Position numbers and translations under genes: made by a program. This document shows, piece by piece, positions 8,976-16,238 of a DNA stretch of 64,000 nt. Position 1 is the stretch's first letter. Every line of letters starts with the position of its first letter. Under the pieces are notes generated by a model. The model did not search any database and was not told the DNA's origin. It was given only the letters and a program-made list of their open reading frames with translations. Origin of the DNA: Tenacibaculum larymnensis (GTDB lineage Bacteria; Bacteroidota; Bacteroidia; Flavobacteriales; Flavobacteriaceae); contig NZ_JAIWJY010000006.1 in the NCBI RefSeq assembly GCF_028829235.1, positions 178,371-242,370 on the forward strand. Reading direction: 5' to 3'.

Positions 8976-10574
8976 TTGAAAGACACATTAATCAATTTAG
9001 TACAAAAATTACTTAAGAAAAATAGTATTTCTTTTGACAAAGAAGAATTAGCTTTTCAAATTCAAAGCCATCCTTCTTACCCTAGTTTACATGCAATTAC
9101 AGGAGTTTTAGATCATTTTAATATTGAAAATGTTGCTGCTGATGTTCCTGTTAACTCAGAAACTCTTTCTCAACTACCCGATTGTTTTATTGCTCAAATA
9201 AACAGTGAACATGGTCAAGATTTAATTGTAGTAGAAAGAAAAAAGTCAGATTACATAATTTACGATTCTGAAAACAAAAAAACAAAACTAACAGAAAGTG
9301 AGTTTCTAAATAAATTTACTGGAATTATTGTTGCTGTTGAAGAAACTGAGGATTATCAAGCTTCTAAAAACAACTCCAAACTGGTAAAAACTATTGGTTT
9401 TTCTCTACTTGCTGTTTTTGCTTTATTTTTTGTTTTTAACAATTCAACTTCGTGGTATAACACCTTTTATTTCTTATTATCAATAACAGGAATTGTTATT
9501 AGCATTGCGATCATAAAACAAGAACTTGGATTAAAAACCTCTATTGGTGATGCTTTTTGTTCTGGAGCCGATGATAAAAAAGATTGTGACGCTGTATTAA
9601 CCTCAAAAGGAGCGGAAATTTTAAAAGGATATAAATTAAGTGACTTTAGCATTCTTTATTTTATAGGCTTATCTCTTTTAACTTTTACCCAAATTTCTAA
9701 TCCTGTAATTTCATATACTATTAGTTTACTTGCTATACCTATTACTCTATACTCGCTATATTATCAATATGCAGTAGTAAAAAAGTGGTGTCTTTTATGT
9801 TTAAGTATTGTTGGAGTGCTTTGGTTACAAGCATTAGCTCCAGTATTAACAAGTAATTACATTAATACTTTTATACTTAGTGATTTTGTTACCTTAGTTC
9901 TCATTGCTTCTTTTACTTGGTTAGCTTGGAGCTATATAAAACCTTTGTTTACTGAGGTACAAGAGCTTAAAAAAGAAAAAATAGCAAGTGTTAAATTTAA
10001 AAGAAACTACGCTTTATTTGATAGCCTTTTACAAAAGTCGCCTCAACTTGATACTCAATTGACCGATAGCAAAGAAATCGTTTTTGGTAACCCAAACTCT
10101 AATCTTGAGATAACAATAGTTACCAATCCTTTTTGTGGGCACTGTAAACCTGTTCATGCTCACGTTGATGAAATCATCAAAAGGTATCATAACAATGTAA
10201 AAATTAAAGTAAGGTTTAATATAAGTGTAGAAAATAAGGATAGTGATGTTGTTAAAATTACTAGTAGGCTCATAGAAATATACAATACCAAAGGAGATAA
10301 GGAATGCCTCATTGCTATGGATGCCATTTATGAGGGGCAAAAGCCTGCTGTTTGGTTAAAAAAATGGGATGAGTGTACAGACAAAGAAGCCTATATTTCA
10401 GAACTCGAAAAAGAAAAAGATTGGTGTACAAAAAATGCGATCAATTTTACTCCGGAAATTCTAATAAACGGGAAATCATTCCCTAAAGAATATAACAGAA
10501 CTGATTTAATATTATTTATTGAAGATTTGGAAGAAAACTCGCAAACTTCTAATATTTCATTAAAAACAGCATAA
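8976..10574 (+). CDS. C39-like/VKOR/thioredoxin fusion: disulfide-forming membrane protein
   Basis: 532 residues in three parts. Residues 1-125 resemble a C39 peptidase fold (ELAFQIQSHPSYPSLHAITG) but the catalytic Cys is absent and the His site reads HGQDLIVV, so it is probably a substrate-binding, non-cleaving domain. Residues 135-330 form a vitamin K epoxide reductase domain with about five helices, the loop cysteines C195 and C204, and the active-site pair C272-C275 (WCLLC). Residues 340-525 are a DsbA/thioredoxin domain with C387-G-H-C390 and a cis-Pro site FTPEILING. This is a self-contained disulfide oxidase; with 21 even-cysteine precursors downstream, it most likely oxidises them. 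Starts at TTG; no better in-frame start fits. Confidence 0.88.
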   Translation: MKDTLINLVQKLLKKNSISFDKEELAFQIQSHPSYPSLHAITGVLDHFNIENVAADVPVNSETLSQLPDCFIAQINSEHGQDLIVVERKKSDYIIYDSENKKTKLTESEFLNKFTGIIVAVEETEDYQASKNNSKLVKTIGFSLLAVFALFFVFNNSTSWYNTFYFLLSITGIVISIAIIKQELGLKTSIGDAFCSGADDKKDCDAVLTSKGAEILKGYKLSDFSILYFIGLSLLTFTQISNPVISYTISLLAIPITLYSLYYQYAVVKKWCLLCLSIVGVLWLQALAPVLTSNYINTFILSDFVTLVLIASFTWLAWSYIKPLFTEVQELKKEKIASVKFKRNYALFDSLLQKSPQLDTQLTDSKEIVFGNPNSNLEITIVTNPFCGHCKPVHAHVDEIIKRYHNNVKIKVRFNISVENKDSDVVKITSRLIEIYNTKGDKECLIAMDAIYEGQKPAVWLKKWDECTDKEAYISELEKEKDWCTKNAINFTPEILINGKSFPKEYNRTDLILFIEDLEENSQTSNISLKTA

Positions 10575-10580
10575 AAAAAC

Positions 10581-10600
10581 AAAGCCCTAAAAAGGGCTTT
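10581..10600 (+). terminator. Terminator after the VKOR-fusion gene
   Basis: AAAGCCC (10581-10587), TAAAAA loop, GGGCTTT (10594-10600), then GCGTTTTG. Seven nt after the stop codon and 14 nt before regulatory element 1. Confidence 0.6.
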
Positions 10601-10614
10601 GCGTTTTGAACAAA

Positions 10615-10665
10615 ATTCTCTCGCGAAGAATAGACACACTGGTGAGTGTCTTTAAATGTTCGCCG
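10615..10665 (+). promoter_or_regulatory. Repeat leader element 1 (hairpin plus predicted pseudoknot)
   Basis: First of five related elements. Hairpin ATTCT/AGAAT (10615-10619, 10627-10631) with loop CTCGCGA; stem S1 AGACAC (10632-10637) with GTGTCT (10646-10651); stem S2 TGGTGA (10640-10645) with TCGCCG (10660-10665). In the other four copies S2 is CCTTGA/TCAAGG, so both S2 strands differ here yet still pair (with two G-U wobbles). Lies 25 nt before the first precursor ATG at 10691. Confidence 0.75.
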
Positions 10666-10690
10666 CAAAAGTAACCTTAATATTTTAATT

Positions 10691-10849
10691 ATGAAAAAAC
10701 AAATTCTAAATTTAGGTAAAGCTTTAAAAAAAGCGGAACAAGCTCAAATTAACGGAGGTAGAATGCAATGTGACTCTAACAGAGATCGTGTATGTGAATA
10801 CTATGGTTGGCAATGTGCTGAAACCTACTGCCGCCTAATACTTGAATAG
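10691..10849 (+). CDS. Precursor peptide 1 (GG leader, 4-Cys core)
   Basis: 52 residues. Leader MKKQILNLGK...AQINGG (23 residues) would be cut after GG by the C39 exporter. The core has 4 Cys, spaced C-x7-C-x6-C-x4-C, the same spacing as precursor 3, with CDSNRDRVCEYYG resembling CDTNKDRVCEDYG there. First gene of block 1. A GTG-initiated in-frame extension to 10646 exists but would start inside element 1 and is not conserved between blocks, so the ATG is chosen. Confidence 0.85.
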   Translation: MKKQILNLGKALKKAEQAQINGGRMQCDSNRDRVCEYYGWQCAETYCRLILE

Positions 10850-10851
10850 TT

Positions 10852-11058
10852 ATGAAAAAGCAAATTTTAAACATAGGTAAGCTTTTAAACAAGACTGAAC
10901 AAAAGCAAGTTAAAGGAGGAGCTCCAAGATTTTGTCAATGTGATTCTGATTGTGGGTTTAACTCTCATTGCTGTAGCAATATGTGTTTCCTTGTATCAGC
11001 CCCTAATTACCCTACAGGGAATTGTCCTGCAATGGAATGCCCAAATTTCCCAGAATAA
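10852..11058 (+). CDS. Precursor peptide 2 (GG leader, 8-Cys core)
   Basis: 68 residues; leader MKKQILNIGK...KQVKGG. The core holds 8 Cys; six of them run C-x3-C-x5-CC-x3-C-x14-C (CDSDCGFNSHCCSNMC), the order of inhibitor-cystine-knot peptides, plus two extra at the ends. Two nt after precursor 1, so co-translated. Confidence 0.87.
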   Translation: MKKQILNIGKLLNKTEQKQVKGGAPRFCQCDSDCGFNSHCCSNMCFLVSAPNYPTGNCPAMECPNFPE

Positions 11059-11093
11059 TTAACTAACTTCTTCTTAACAAAAAGTATTAAATT

Positions 11094-11252
11094 ATGAGAA
11101 AATCAATTTTAAACTTAGGAAAAACTTTAAATAAGGCTCAACAAACCCAAATTAATGGTGGTAGAAAAATGTGTGATACAAACAAAGACCGAGTATGTGA
11201 AGATTATGGAGATCACTGTGCTGAATTATATTGTGTCTTCGGACCTTTTTAG
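11094..11252 (+). CDS. Precursor peptide 3 (GG leader, 4-Cys core)
   Basis: 52 residues, found by reading the gap between precursors 2 and 4. Leader MRKSILNLGK...TQINGG; the core has C-x7-C-x6-C-x4-C exactly as precursor 1 and ends CVFGPF. Paralogue of precursor 1, probably a local duplicate. Confidence 0.85.
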   Translation: MRKSILNLGKTLNKAQQTQINGGRKMCDTNKDRVCEDYGDHCAELYCVFGPF

Positions 11253-11267
11253 ATAAAAAATTTCAAA

Positions 11268-11459
11268 ATGAAAAAACAAATTCTAAATTTAGGTAAAGCT
11301 TTAAGAAAAGTAGAACAAATTCAAATTAACGGAGGTAAAGTGCAATGTGACAATCATTACCAATGTGGAAATGGGTATTGCTGTAATACTGCTGGATGGT
11401 GTCAGTTATTTGGTGATCAAGGAAACACAGGATTTTTATGTGATGGTAGTATAATTTAA
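11268..11459 (+). CDS. Precursor peptide 4 (GG leader, 6-Cys knottin-like core)
   Basis: 63 residues; leader MKKQILNLGK...IQINGG. The core is C-x5-C-x4-CC-x5-C-x12-C, the C-C-CC-C-C cystine-knot order. The stretch CGNGYCCNTAGWC also resembles the CC...GWC motif of hevein-type chitin-binding domains, which may be coincidence in such a short peptide. Confidence 0.87.
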   Translation: MKKQILNLGKALRKVEQIQINGGKVQCDNHYQCGNGYCCNTAGWCQLFGDQGNTGFLCDGSII

Positions 11460-11470
11460 CTAAATTAATT

Positions 11471-11674
11471 ATGAAAAAATCGATATTAAACTTAGGTAAA
11501 CCTCTAAATAAAACAGAACAAAAAGTTATTCTTGGAGGTTTAGACAAATTCAAGTGTTTAGTTAACTATGGAGATCCTAGATGTTGTACTGCTGAAGAAT
11601 GTGGGAATACTGGAGGGATTTGGTGCCCTAGTTGTGGAGGTTATGGTACCTCTAATAATTGTGCTTGTTTTTAA
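11471..11674 (+). CDS. Precursor peptide 5 (GG leader, 8-Cys core)
   Basis: 67 residues; leader MKKSILNLGKPLNK...VILGG, so the residue before GG is Leu instead of Asn or Lys. Gly-rich core with 8 Cys (CC pair, then WCPSC, then CAC near the C-terminus). No close paralogue in the set. Confidence 0.85.
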   Translation: MKKSILNLGKPLNKTEQKVILGGLDKFKCLVNYGDPRCCTAEECGNTGGIWCPSCGGYGTSNNCACF

Positions 11675-11688
11675 TAAAAACTAAAATT

Positions 11689-11925
11689 ATGAAAAAAACA
11701 ATTTTAAATTTAGGAAAGTCTCTAAATAAAATAGAACAAAAATTAATCAATGGTGGAGGAGCTGTAGGTTTTTGTGACGGTCAAGGTAATTGTCCATCAG
11801 GTCAATATTGTGAAGGCATATATTGTTATATAGATGATGGAGGTAGTAATGACCCTGGTGGTAACAACTGCACAGGCCCTTGGGAATTTTGTCCTAATGG
11901 AGGCGTTAGTTGCACTGGATGTTAA
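11689..11925 (+). CDS. Precursor peptide 6 (GG leader, 8-Cys core)
   Basis: 78 residues, the longest precursor. Leader MKKTILNLGK...KLINGG. The first half of the core runs C-x5-C-x5-C-x4-C, identical spacing to precursor 8; a Gly/Asp/Asn-rich linker and a second four-Cys segment follow, so it may be a two-domain core. An upstream in-frame extension to 11659 overlaps precursor 5 and is rejected because the leader starts at this ATG. Confidence 0.85.
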   Translation: MKKTILNLGKSLNKIEQKLINGGGAVGFCDGQGNCPSGQYCEGIYCYIDDGGSNDPGGNNCTGPWEFCPNGGVSCTGC

Positions 11926-11943
11926 TTATAAAAAACTAATATT

Positions 11944-12138
11944 ATGAAAAAACAAATTTTGAGCCTAGGAAAAGCTCTAAATAAAAACAATCAAAAACAG
12001 GTAAAAGGAGGTAAAGAAATCCCTGGAGGGTGTAGAACAGACAAAGGTTATTATTGGAACCCTGTAAAAAACTGCTGTTGGACAGATCAGTACAATTGCT
12101 GCTATGGAACACTAGAATGTCCTGCTCCTTATCTATAA
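11944..12138 (+). CDS. Precursor peptide 7 (GG leader, 6-Cys core)
   Basis: 64 residues; leader MKKQILSLGKALNKNNQKQVKGG in sense, shown here in two parts: MKKQILSLGKALNK then KQVKGG. Core order C-CC-CC-C (NCCWTDQYNCCYG), rich in aromatic residues. No obvious paralogue in the set. Confidence 0.85.
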   Translation: MKKQILSLGKALNKNNQKQVKGGKEIPGGCRTDKGYYWNPVKNCCWTDQYNCCYGTLECPAPYL

Positions 12139-12157
12139 AATCTTAAATTAATACTTT

Positions 12158-12307
12158 ATGAAAAAATCAATTTTAAGCTTAGGTAAAAATTTAAATAAAA
12201 CAGAACAAAAACTAGTTAAAGGAGGTTATCACCCTCCTTACTGTAATAACAACAGAGATTGTGGTGATGGTTTTATTTGCAACGGAGCTATTTGTTATCG
12301 TCCTTAA
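12158..12307 (+). CDS. Precursor peptide 8 (GG leader, 4-Cys core)
   Basis: 49 residues, found by reading the sequence between precursor 7 and the exporter. Leader MKKSILSLGK...KLVKGG; 26-residue core with C-x5-C-x5-C-x4-C (CNNNRDCGDGFICNGAIC), matching the first half of the precursor 6 core. Last gene of block 1, followed by a terminator. Confidence 0.85.
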   Translation: MKKSILSLGKNLNKTEQKLVKGGYHPPYCNNNRDCGDGFICNGAICYRP

Positions 12308-12338
12308 CAATATAGAATTGTTAATTTATAAGACACCT

Positions 12339-12370
12339 ATACAGGGAAAATTTCCCTGTATATTTTTTTA
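12339..12370 (+). terminator. Terminator between precursor block 1 and the exporter gene
   Basis: ATACAGGGAAA (12339-12349) and TTTCCCTGTAT (12351-12361), then a run of T. It ends about 10 nt before the exporter ATG, leaving no room for a separate promoter, so exporter expression should depend on read-through. Same GGGAAA/TTTCCC core as the hairpins at 16433 and 18454. Confidence 0.75.
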
Positions 12371-12380
12371 AACAATTTTA

Positions 12381-14570
12381 ATGACAAGAAAATTCCCAAA
12401 TTACAAACAGACTGAAGCTAAAGACTGCGGCCCTACTTGTATAAAAATCATAGCTAAGCATTATGGTAAAACTATTAACACACAACAACTAAGAAGTTTA
12501 AGTGAAACTACTAGAGAAGGGAGTAGCTTACTTGGTTTAAGTGAAGCTGTCGAGTCCATAGGCTTTAAGTCTTTAGGTATAAAATTAGCTTTTAACAAAC
12601 TTAAAGAAGCTCCTTTTCCTTGTATTGTTCACTGGAACAAAAACCACTATGTTGTCCTTTATAAGATAAAAAAGGACACCGTTTATATTTCTGATCCTGC
12701 TCACGGATTAATTTCTTTCACAAAAGGAGAGTTTATCCAACATTGGATTGGTAACAACGCTGACGAAAACACAGAGGAAGGAATCGCTTTGTTAGTTGAA
12801 CCAACCCCTAAGTTTTATCAAGAAGAGTTTGAAGAAGATGAAAAGTTTGGATTCTCATTTATTTTTAAATACTTATACAAATACAAGAAATTTATAGTTC
12901 AATTAATAATAGGACTTCTTGCTGGTAGTTTGCTTCAACTAATTTTACCTTTTTTAACTCAAAGTGTAGTTGACGTAGGTATTAAAAACCAAGATTTAAA
13001 CTTTGTATACCTTATCTTATTTGCACAACTGTTTCTTTTTATAGGAAAAGCTTCATTAGAAATTATTCGAAGTTGGATTTTATTACACCTTAGTACTAGA
13101 ATTAATATTTCTTTAATCTCTGACTTTTTCATCAAACTAATGAAGCTACCTATCTCTTACTTTGATGTAAGAATGACAGGAGATTTATTACAAAGAATTA
13201 ATGACCACAAACGTATTGAACGAATTTTAACTACATCTTCATTAACAGTACTATTCTCTTTCTTTAATCTTTTAATTTTTAGTTTGGTTTTAGGTTATTA
13301 CAGCTTACAAATATTTGGGGTGTTTGTATTAGGAAGTGTGCTATATTTTGGTTGGGTGTTGTTCTTCTTTAAAAAACGAAAAGAACTAGATTATAAACGT
13401 TTCTCTCAAGTAAGTCAAGAACAAAGCAAAGTTATTGAGCTTATTAATGGAATGCAAGAAATAAAACTTCATAACGCTGAAAGACGCATGCGTTGGAACT
13501 GGGAATATGTACAAGCTCGTTTATTTAAAGTGGCCACTAAAAGTCTTGCTTTAGAACAAACCCAAAGTGTGGGATCAAACTTTATTAATGAGCTTAAAAA
13601 CATGTTCATTACCATACTTTCAGCAAAGTTAGTTATAGATGGACAAATTACTTTAGGTATGATGATGGCTATTAGCTACATAGTTGGTCAATTAAATGGA
13701 CCTATTACACAACTAATAAATTTCATGAGAGACATACAAGATGCACAAATCTCTTTAGATAGGCTAGGTGAAATACACAACATGGAAGATGAAGAAAAAC
13801 CTAGTGATGAAAAGGTAACTACCATCCCTGAAAATGCATCTATAAAATTAAATAACATTTCATTTAGATACACTGGTGGTTTAGAACCTGTTTTAAAAGA
13901 TTTATCACTAGAAATCCCTGCTAATAAAACAACGGCAATAGTAGGTGTTAGTGGTAGTGGTAAAACCACTTTAATGAAGTTGCTGCTTGGTTTCTATCAA
14001 GTAGACCAAGGAGATATTATGATAAACAACTTCAATTTGAAAAATATATCACAAAAAGAATGGAGGAGAAATTGTGGAGTTGTAATGCAAGAAGGTTACA
14101 TCTTTAATGATTCTATAGCTAAAAACATAGCTGTAGGTGAAGATTATGTTGATAAAGAAAAATTAGCTCATGCAATCGATGTAGCTAACATTGGAGATTA
14201 TATTGAAGGTTTACCATTGGGTTACAATACAAAAATAGGTAGTGAAGGAAACGGATTAAGTACAGGTCAAAAACAACGCTTACTAATTGCTAGATCCGTC
14301 TATAAAAACCCTAAATTTTTGTTCTTTGATGAAGCTACTAGTGCATTAGATGCCAATAACGAAAAGGTTATTATGGGTAAGCTTAATGAGTTCTTTGCTG
14401 ACAAGACAGCTGTGGTAATTGCACACCGATTAAGTACTGTAAAAAATGCCCACCAAATAGTGGTACTTGAAAAAGGAAAAATTATAGAAAAAGGAAGTCA
14501 CGAAGAGCTAATCAAATTAAAAGGAAGTTATTATCATCTAGTTAAAAACCAACTAGATTTAGGTAAATAA
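12381..14570 (+). CDS. Peptidase-containing ABC exporter (C39-TM-NBD)
   Basis: 729 residues: the enzyme that removes double-glycine leaders and exports the cores. N-terminal C39 peptidase with oxyanion Gln10, catalytic Cys16 (KDCGPTC), His89 (NKNHYVV) and Asp105 (SDPAHG); all intact. Six-helix membrane domain about 160-440. ATPase domain with Walker A GVSGSGKTT near 522, signature LSTGQKQR near 625, Walker B FLFFDEATSALD near 650 and H-loop AHRLST. It is the only C39 protease here, so it should serve all 21 precursors. Full-length, bacteriocin/peptide exporter type (PCAT). Confidence 0.96.
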   Translation: MTRKFPNYKQTEAKDCGPTCIKIIAKHYGKTINTQQLRSLSETTREGSSLLGLSEAVESIGFKSLGIKLAFNKLKEAPFPCIVHWNKNHYVVLYKIKKDTVYISDPAHGLISFTKGEFIQHWIGNNADENTEEGIALLVEPTPKFYQEEFEEDEKFGFSFIFKYLYKYKKFIVQLIIGLLAGSLLQLILPFLTQSVVDVGIKNQDLNFVYLILFAQLFLFIGKASLEIIRSWILLHLSTRINISLISDFFIKLMKLPISYFDVRMTGDLLQRINDHKRIERILTTSSLTVLFSFFNLLIFSLVLGYYSLQIFGVFVLGSVLYFGWVLFFFKKRKELDYKRFSQVSQEQSKVIELINGMQEIKLHNAERRMRWNWEYVQARLFKVATKSLALEQTQSVGSNFINELKNMFITILSAKLVIDGQITLGMMMAISYIVGQLNGPITQLINFMRDIQDAQISLDRLGEIHNMEDEEKPSDEKVTTIPENASIKLNNISFRYTGGLEPVLKDLSLEIPANKTTAIVGVSGSGKTTLMKLLLGFYQVDQGDIMINNFNLKNISQKEWRRNCGVVMQEGYIFNDSIAKNIAVGEDYVDKEKLAHAIDVANIGDYIEGLPLGYNTKIGSEGNGLSTGQKQRLLIARSVYKNPKFLFFDEATSALDANNEKVIMGKLNEFFADKTAVVIAHRLSTVKNAHQIVVLEKGKIIEKGSHEELIKLKGSYYHLVKNQLDLGK

Positions 14571-14573
14571 AAT

Positions 14574-14625
14574 ATTCTCTCGCTAAGAATAGACACAAAC
14601 CTTGAGTCTCTTTAAATGTTCAAGG
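14574..14625 (+). promoter_or_regulatory. Repeat leader element 2 (hairpin plus predicted pseudoknot)
   Basis: Hairpin ATTCT/AGAAT (14574-14578, 14586-14590), loop CTCGCTA. S1 AGACAC (14591-14596) with GTCTCT (14606-14611), giving one C-C mismatch found in no other copy. S2 CCTTGA (14600-14605) with TCAAGG (14620-14625). It begins 4 nt after the exporter stop and ends 28 nt before the ATG of precursor 9. Confidence 0.75.
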
Positions 14626-14653
14626 ATTCTATCAAATTTTAAATTATTTTAAA

Positions 14654-14824
14654 ATGAAAAAATCAATTTCTAACCTAGGTGAAGCTTTAAATAAAGCTGA
14701 TCAAAAACAAATTAATGGAGGTCGTATGTTTACCTGTGATGAATTCTGTAGTGCTTCGCCTCAAGCACAACAACTTCAAATTGACCTCTATGGTTATGAT
14801 GCTTTTCAAATGTGCCCTTGTTAA
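14654..14824 (+). CDS. Precursor peptide 9 (GG leader, 4-Cys core)
   Basis: 56 residues. The leader departs from consensus at two places (MKKSISNLGEALNK, then KQINGG). Core TCDEFCSAS...QIDLYGYDAF...CPC pairs with precursor 11 (TCEKFCSVS...QIDRYGCSAF...CPC), which adds two Cys. Both are first in their blocks, so an element plus first gene seems to have been duplicated. Confidence 0.82.
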   Translation: MKKSISNLGEALNKADQKQINGGRMFTCDEFCSASPQAQQLQIDLYGYDAFQMCPC

Positions 14825-14842
14825 TATCAAACATTTTTAACT

Positions 14843-15034
14843 ATGAAAAAATCAATATTAAAACTAGGTAAAACTTTAAACAAACTTGAACAACAAAAAA
14901 TCAATGGGAAATTTGGTCAAACTTGTGACGGTTTTGAAATGTATTACGTAAACGATTGTAGTGAATGTATTAATACTATGTTACCTGGAGCCCCTACTCT
15001 TTGCCACAATAATTGTTGTGTAATGGCTTACTAA
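14843..15034 (+). CDS. Precursor peptide 10 (atypical GK cleavage site, 6-Cys core)
   Basis: 63 residues; leader MKKSILKLGKTLNKLEQQ then KINGKFG, so the double-Gly is Gly-Lys. C39 peptidases normally need Gly-Gly, Gly-Ala or Gly-Ser, so processing may be slow or absent. Core has 6 Cys ending CHNNCCVMAY. Confidence 0.82.
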   Translation: MKKSILKLGKTLNKLEQQKINGKFGQTCDGFEMYYVNDCSECINTMLPGAPTLCHNNCCVMAY

Positions 15035-15053
15035 AGTAGTATATAAATAAAAT

Positions 15054-15105
15054 ATTCTCGCGCGAAGAATAGACACAAACCTTGAGTGTCTTTAAATATT
15101 CAAGG
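15054..15105 (+). promoter_or_regulatory. Repeat leader element 3 (hairpin plus predicted pseudoknot)
   Basis: Hairpin ATTCT/AGAAT (15054-15058, 15066-15070), loop CGCGCGA. S1 AGACAC (15071-15076) with GTGTCT (15086-15091); S2 CCTTGA (15080-15085) with TCAAGG (15100-15105). Ends 28 nt before the ATG of precursor 11. Confidence 0.78.
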
Positions 15106-15133
15106 GTTAGTTAAATACTTAATTTTTTTAATC

Positions 15134-15316
15134 ATGAAAAATTCAATTTTAAACTTGGGAAAAACCCTAAACAGAGTAGAACAACAACAAATTAATGGTG
15201 GATACATATATACTTGTGAAAAGTTTTGTAGTGTATCTCGTGAAGAACAACAAGACCAAATTGATAGATATGGCTGTTCAGCTTTTAGCTCTTGCCCTTG
15301 TTATGTTCCTTGCTAA
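15134..15316 (+). CDS. Precursor peptide 11 (GG leader, 6-Cys core)
   Basis: 60 residues; leader MKNSILNLGK...QQINGG. Core paralogous to precursor 9 with two additional Cys (YGC and the C-terminal PC). An in-frame GTG extension to 15086 starts inside element 3 and is rejected. First gene of the six-gene block 3. Confidence 0.85.
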   Translation: MKNSILNLGKTLNRVEQQQINGGYIYTCEKFCSVSREEQQDQIDRYGCSAFSSCPCYVPC

Positions 15317-15334
15317 TATTTAATAACCTTAATT

Positions 15335-15541
15335 ATGAAAAAATCAATTTTAAACTTAGGTAAAGTTTTAAATAAAGTTGCACAGCTGCAAATCAATGGA
15401 GGAAAGGTAATTGGTTTTCCTTGCTCTAGTTACTTTTTTTGCGCTTTAGATTGCGAAGAAGGAGATGCTTGTGCTGTACCAAATGGTATAGGGGGAGCTA
15501 ATAGAGGTGTCATAAAAAATGGACAATGTTGCCCTGCTTAA
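15335..15541 (+). CDS. Precursor peptide 12 (GG leader, 6-Cys core)
   Basis: 68 residues; leader MKKSILNLGKVLNK...LQINGG. Core with 6 Cys, ending in a CC pair (GQCCPA) like precursor 20 (GQCCES), and a Gly/Asn-rich central loop. Confidence 0.85.
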   Translation: MKKSILNLGKVLNKVAQLQINGGKVIGFPCSSYFFCALDCEEGDACAVPNGIGGANRGVIKNGQCCPA

Positions 15542-15559
15542 CCCTTTAAATAAATAATT

Positions 15560-15787
15560 ATGAAAAAATCAATTTTAAACCTTGGTAAAGGTCTAAGTAA
15601 AATAGATCAGAAAACAATTAACGGTGGAGGAAATGAATCATGTCCTCCAATTAACTGCTACTATGGTAATAGTGACACAGAGTTATTTGGTGGTGCTGTT
15701 TATTGTGGGAGTTGTAGTGACTATAACAACCTTCCTTCTAGCTGTCAAAACAGAGTTAGAGTTGGGTATTATTGTTTTGGTGTATAA
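15560..15787 (+). CDS. Precursor peptide 13 (GG leader, 6-Cys core)
   Basis: 75 residues; leader MKKSILNLGKGLSK...KTINGG. Long core with 6 Cys in loose spacing and many Tyr; no CC pair and no close paralogue in the set. Confidence 0.83.
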   Translation: MKKSILNLGKGLSKIDQKTINGGGNESCPPINCYYGNSDTELFGGAVYCGSCSDYNNLPSSCQNRVRVGYYCFGV

Positions 15788-15803
15788 TTTTAAAAAAATA
15801 AAA

Positions 15804-15998
15804 ATGAAAAAATCAATTTTAAACTTAGGTAAAGAACTAAATAAAAAAGAACTACAAAAGTTAAATGGTGGTTCCTCTAATAACAATTGTTATGTTATAG
15901 ATGAGGGACCTTATGGAATTTTATGTTCAGATTGTTGTAAACTACAAGGAGATACCTGTGTTCCTGATTACACTCAAATTTGTCAACAATCCTATTAG
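15804..15998 (+). CDS. Precursor peptide 14 (GG leader, 6-Cys knottin-like core)
   Basis: 64 residues; leader MKKSILNLGKELNKKELQ then KLNGG. Core C-x11-C-x2-CC-x6-C-x7-C, again the C-C-CC-C-C order. A longer in-frame extension upstream to 15624 overlaps precursor 13 and is not believable. Confidence 0.85.
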   Translation: MKKSILNLGKELNKKELQKLNGGSSNNNCYVIDEGPYGILCSDCCKLQGDTCVPDYTQICQQSY

Positions 15999-16043
15999 TC
16001 TTTTTTTATCTCTCTACTAAAACTAGTATAAAATATTTTAATC

Positions 16044-16235
16044 ATGAAAAAATCAATTTTAAACTTAGGTAAAGCTTTAAGTAACATAGAGCTAAAACAA
16101 ATTAAAGGAAGTATTGGTTTTGGTGAATTTGGATGTAAAACCGACTTAGACTGTGATACAGCCAGACTAAGATGTTGTTATGGAATTTGCCTAACTTTTG
16201 ACTCTCAATACGATAAAACATGTAATCTTCTTTAA
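16044..16235 (+). CDS. Precursor peptide 15 (GS cleavage site, 6-Cys knottin-like core)
   Basis: 63 residues; leader MKKSILNLGKALSNIELK then QIKGS, so Gly-Ser replaces Gly-Gly. Core C-x5-C-x6-CC-x3-C-x10-C, a cystine-knot order. Neighbour precursor 16 shares both the GS site and the CC-x3-C feature, so the two are a pair. Confidence 0.85.
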   Translation: MKKSILNLGKALSNIELKQIKGSIGFGEFGCKTDLDCDTARLRCCYGICLTFDSQYDKTCNLL

Positions 16236-16238
16236 AAA

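Noticed and set aside
8971..8978. TACTTTTG as a -7 promoter for the VKOR-fusion gene
   Set aside because: It matches TAnnTTTG but overlaps the TTG start codon, and no downstream start fits the protein family, so it is probably a chance match.
10581..10665. Treating leader element 1 as part of the preceding terminator
   Set aside because: The terminator hairpin ends at 10600 and the element recurs four times without it.
10646..10690. In-frame GTG starts giving longer precursors 1, 11 and 20 (MSLNV- or MSLNI-type N-termini)
   Set aside because: The GTG is part of stem S1 of the leader element; in block 4 the same frame meets a stop and in block 2 it is not GTG, so the extension is not conserved.
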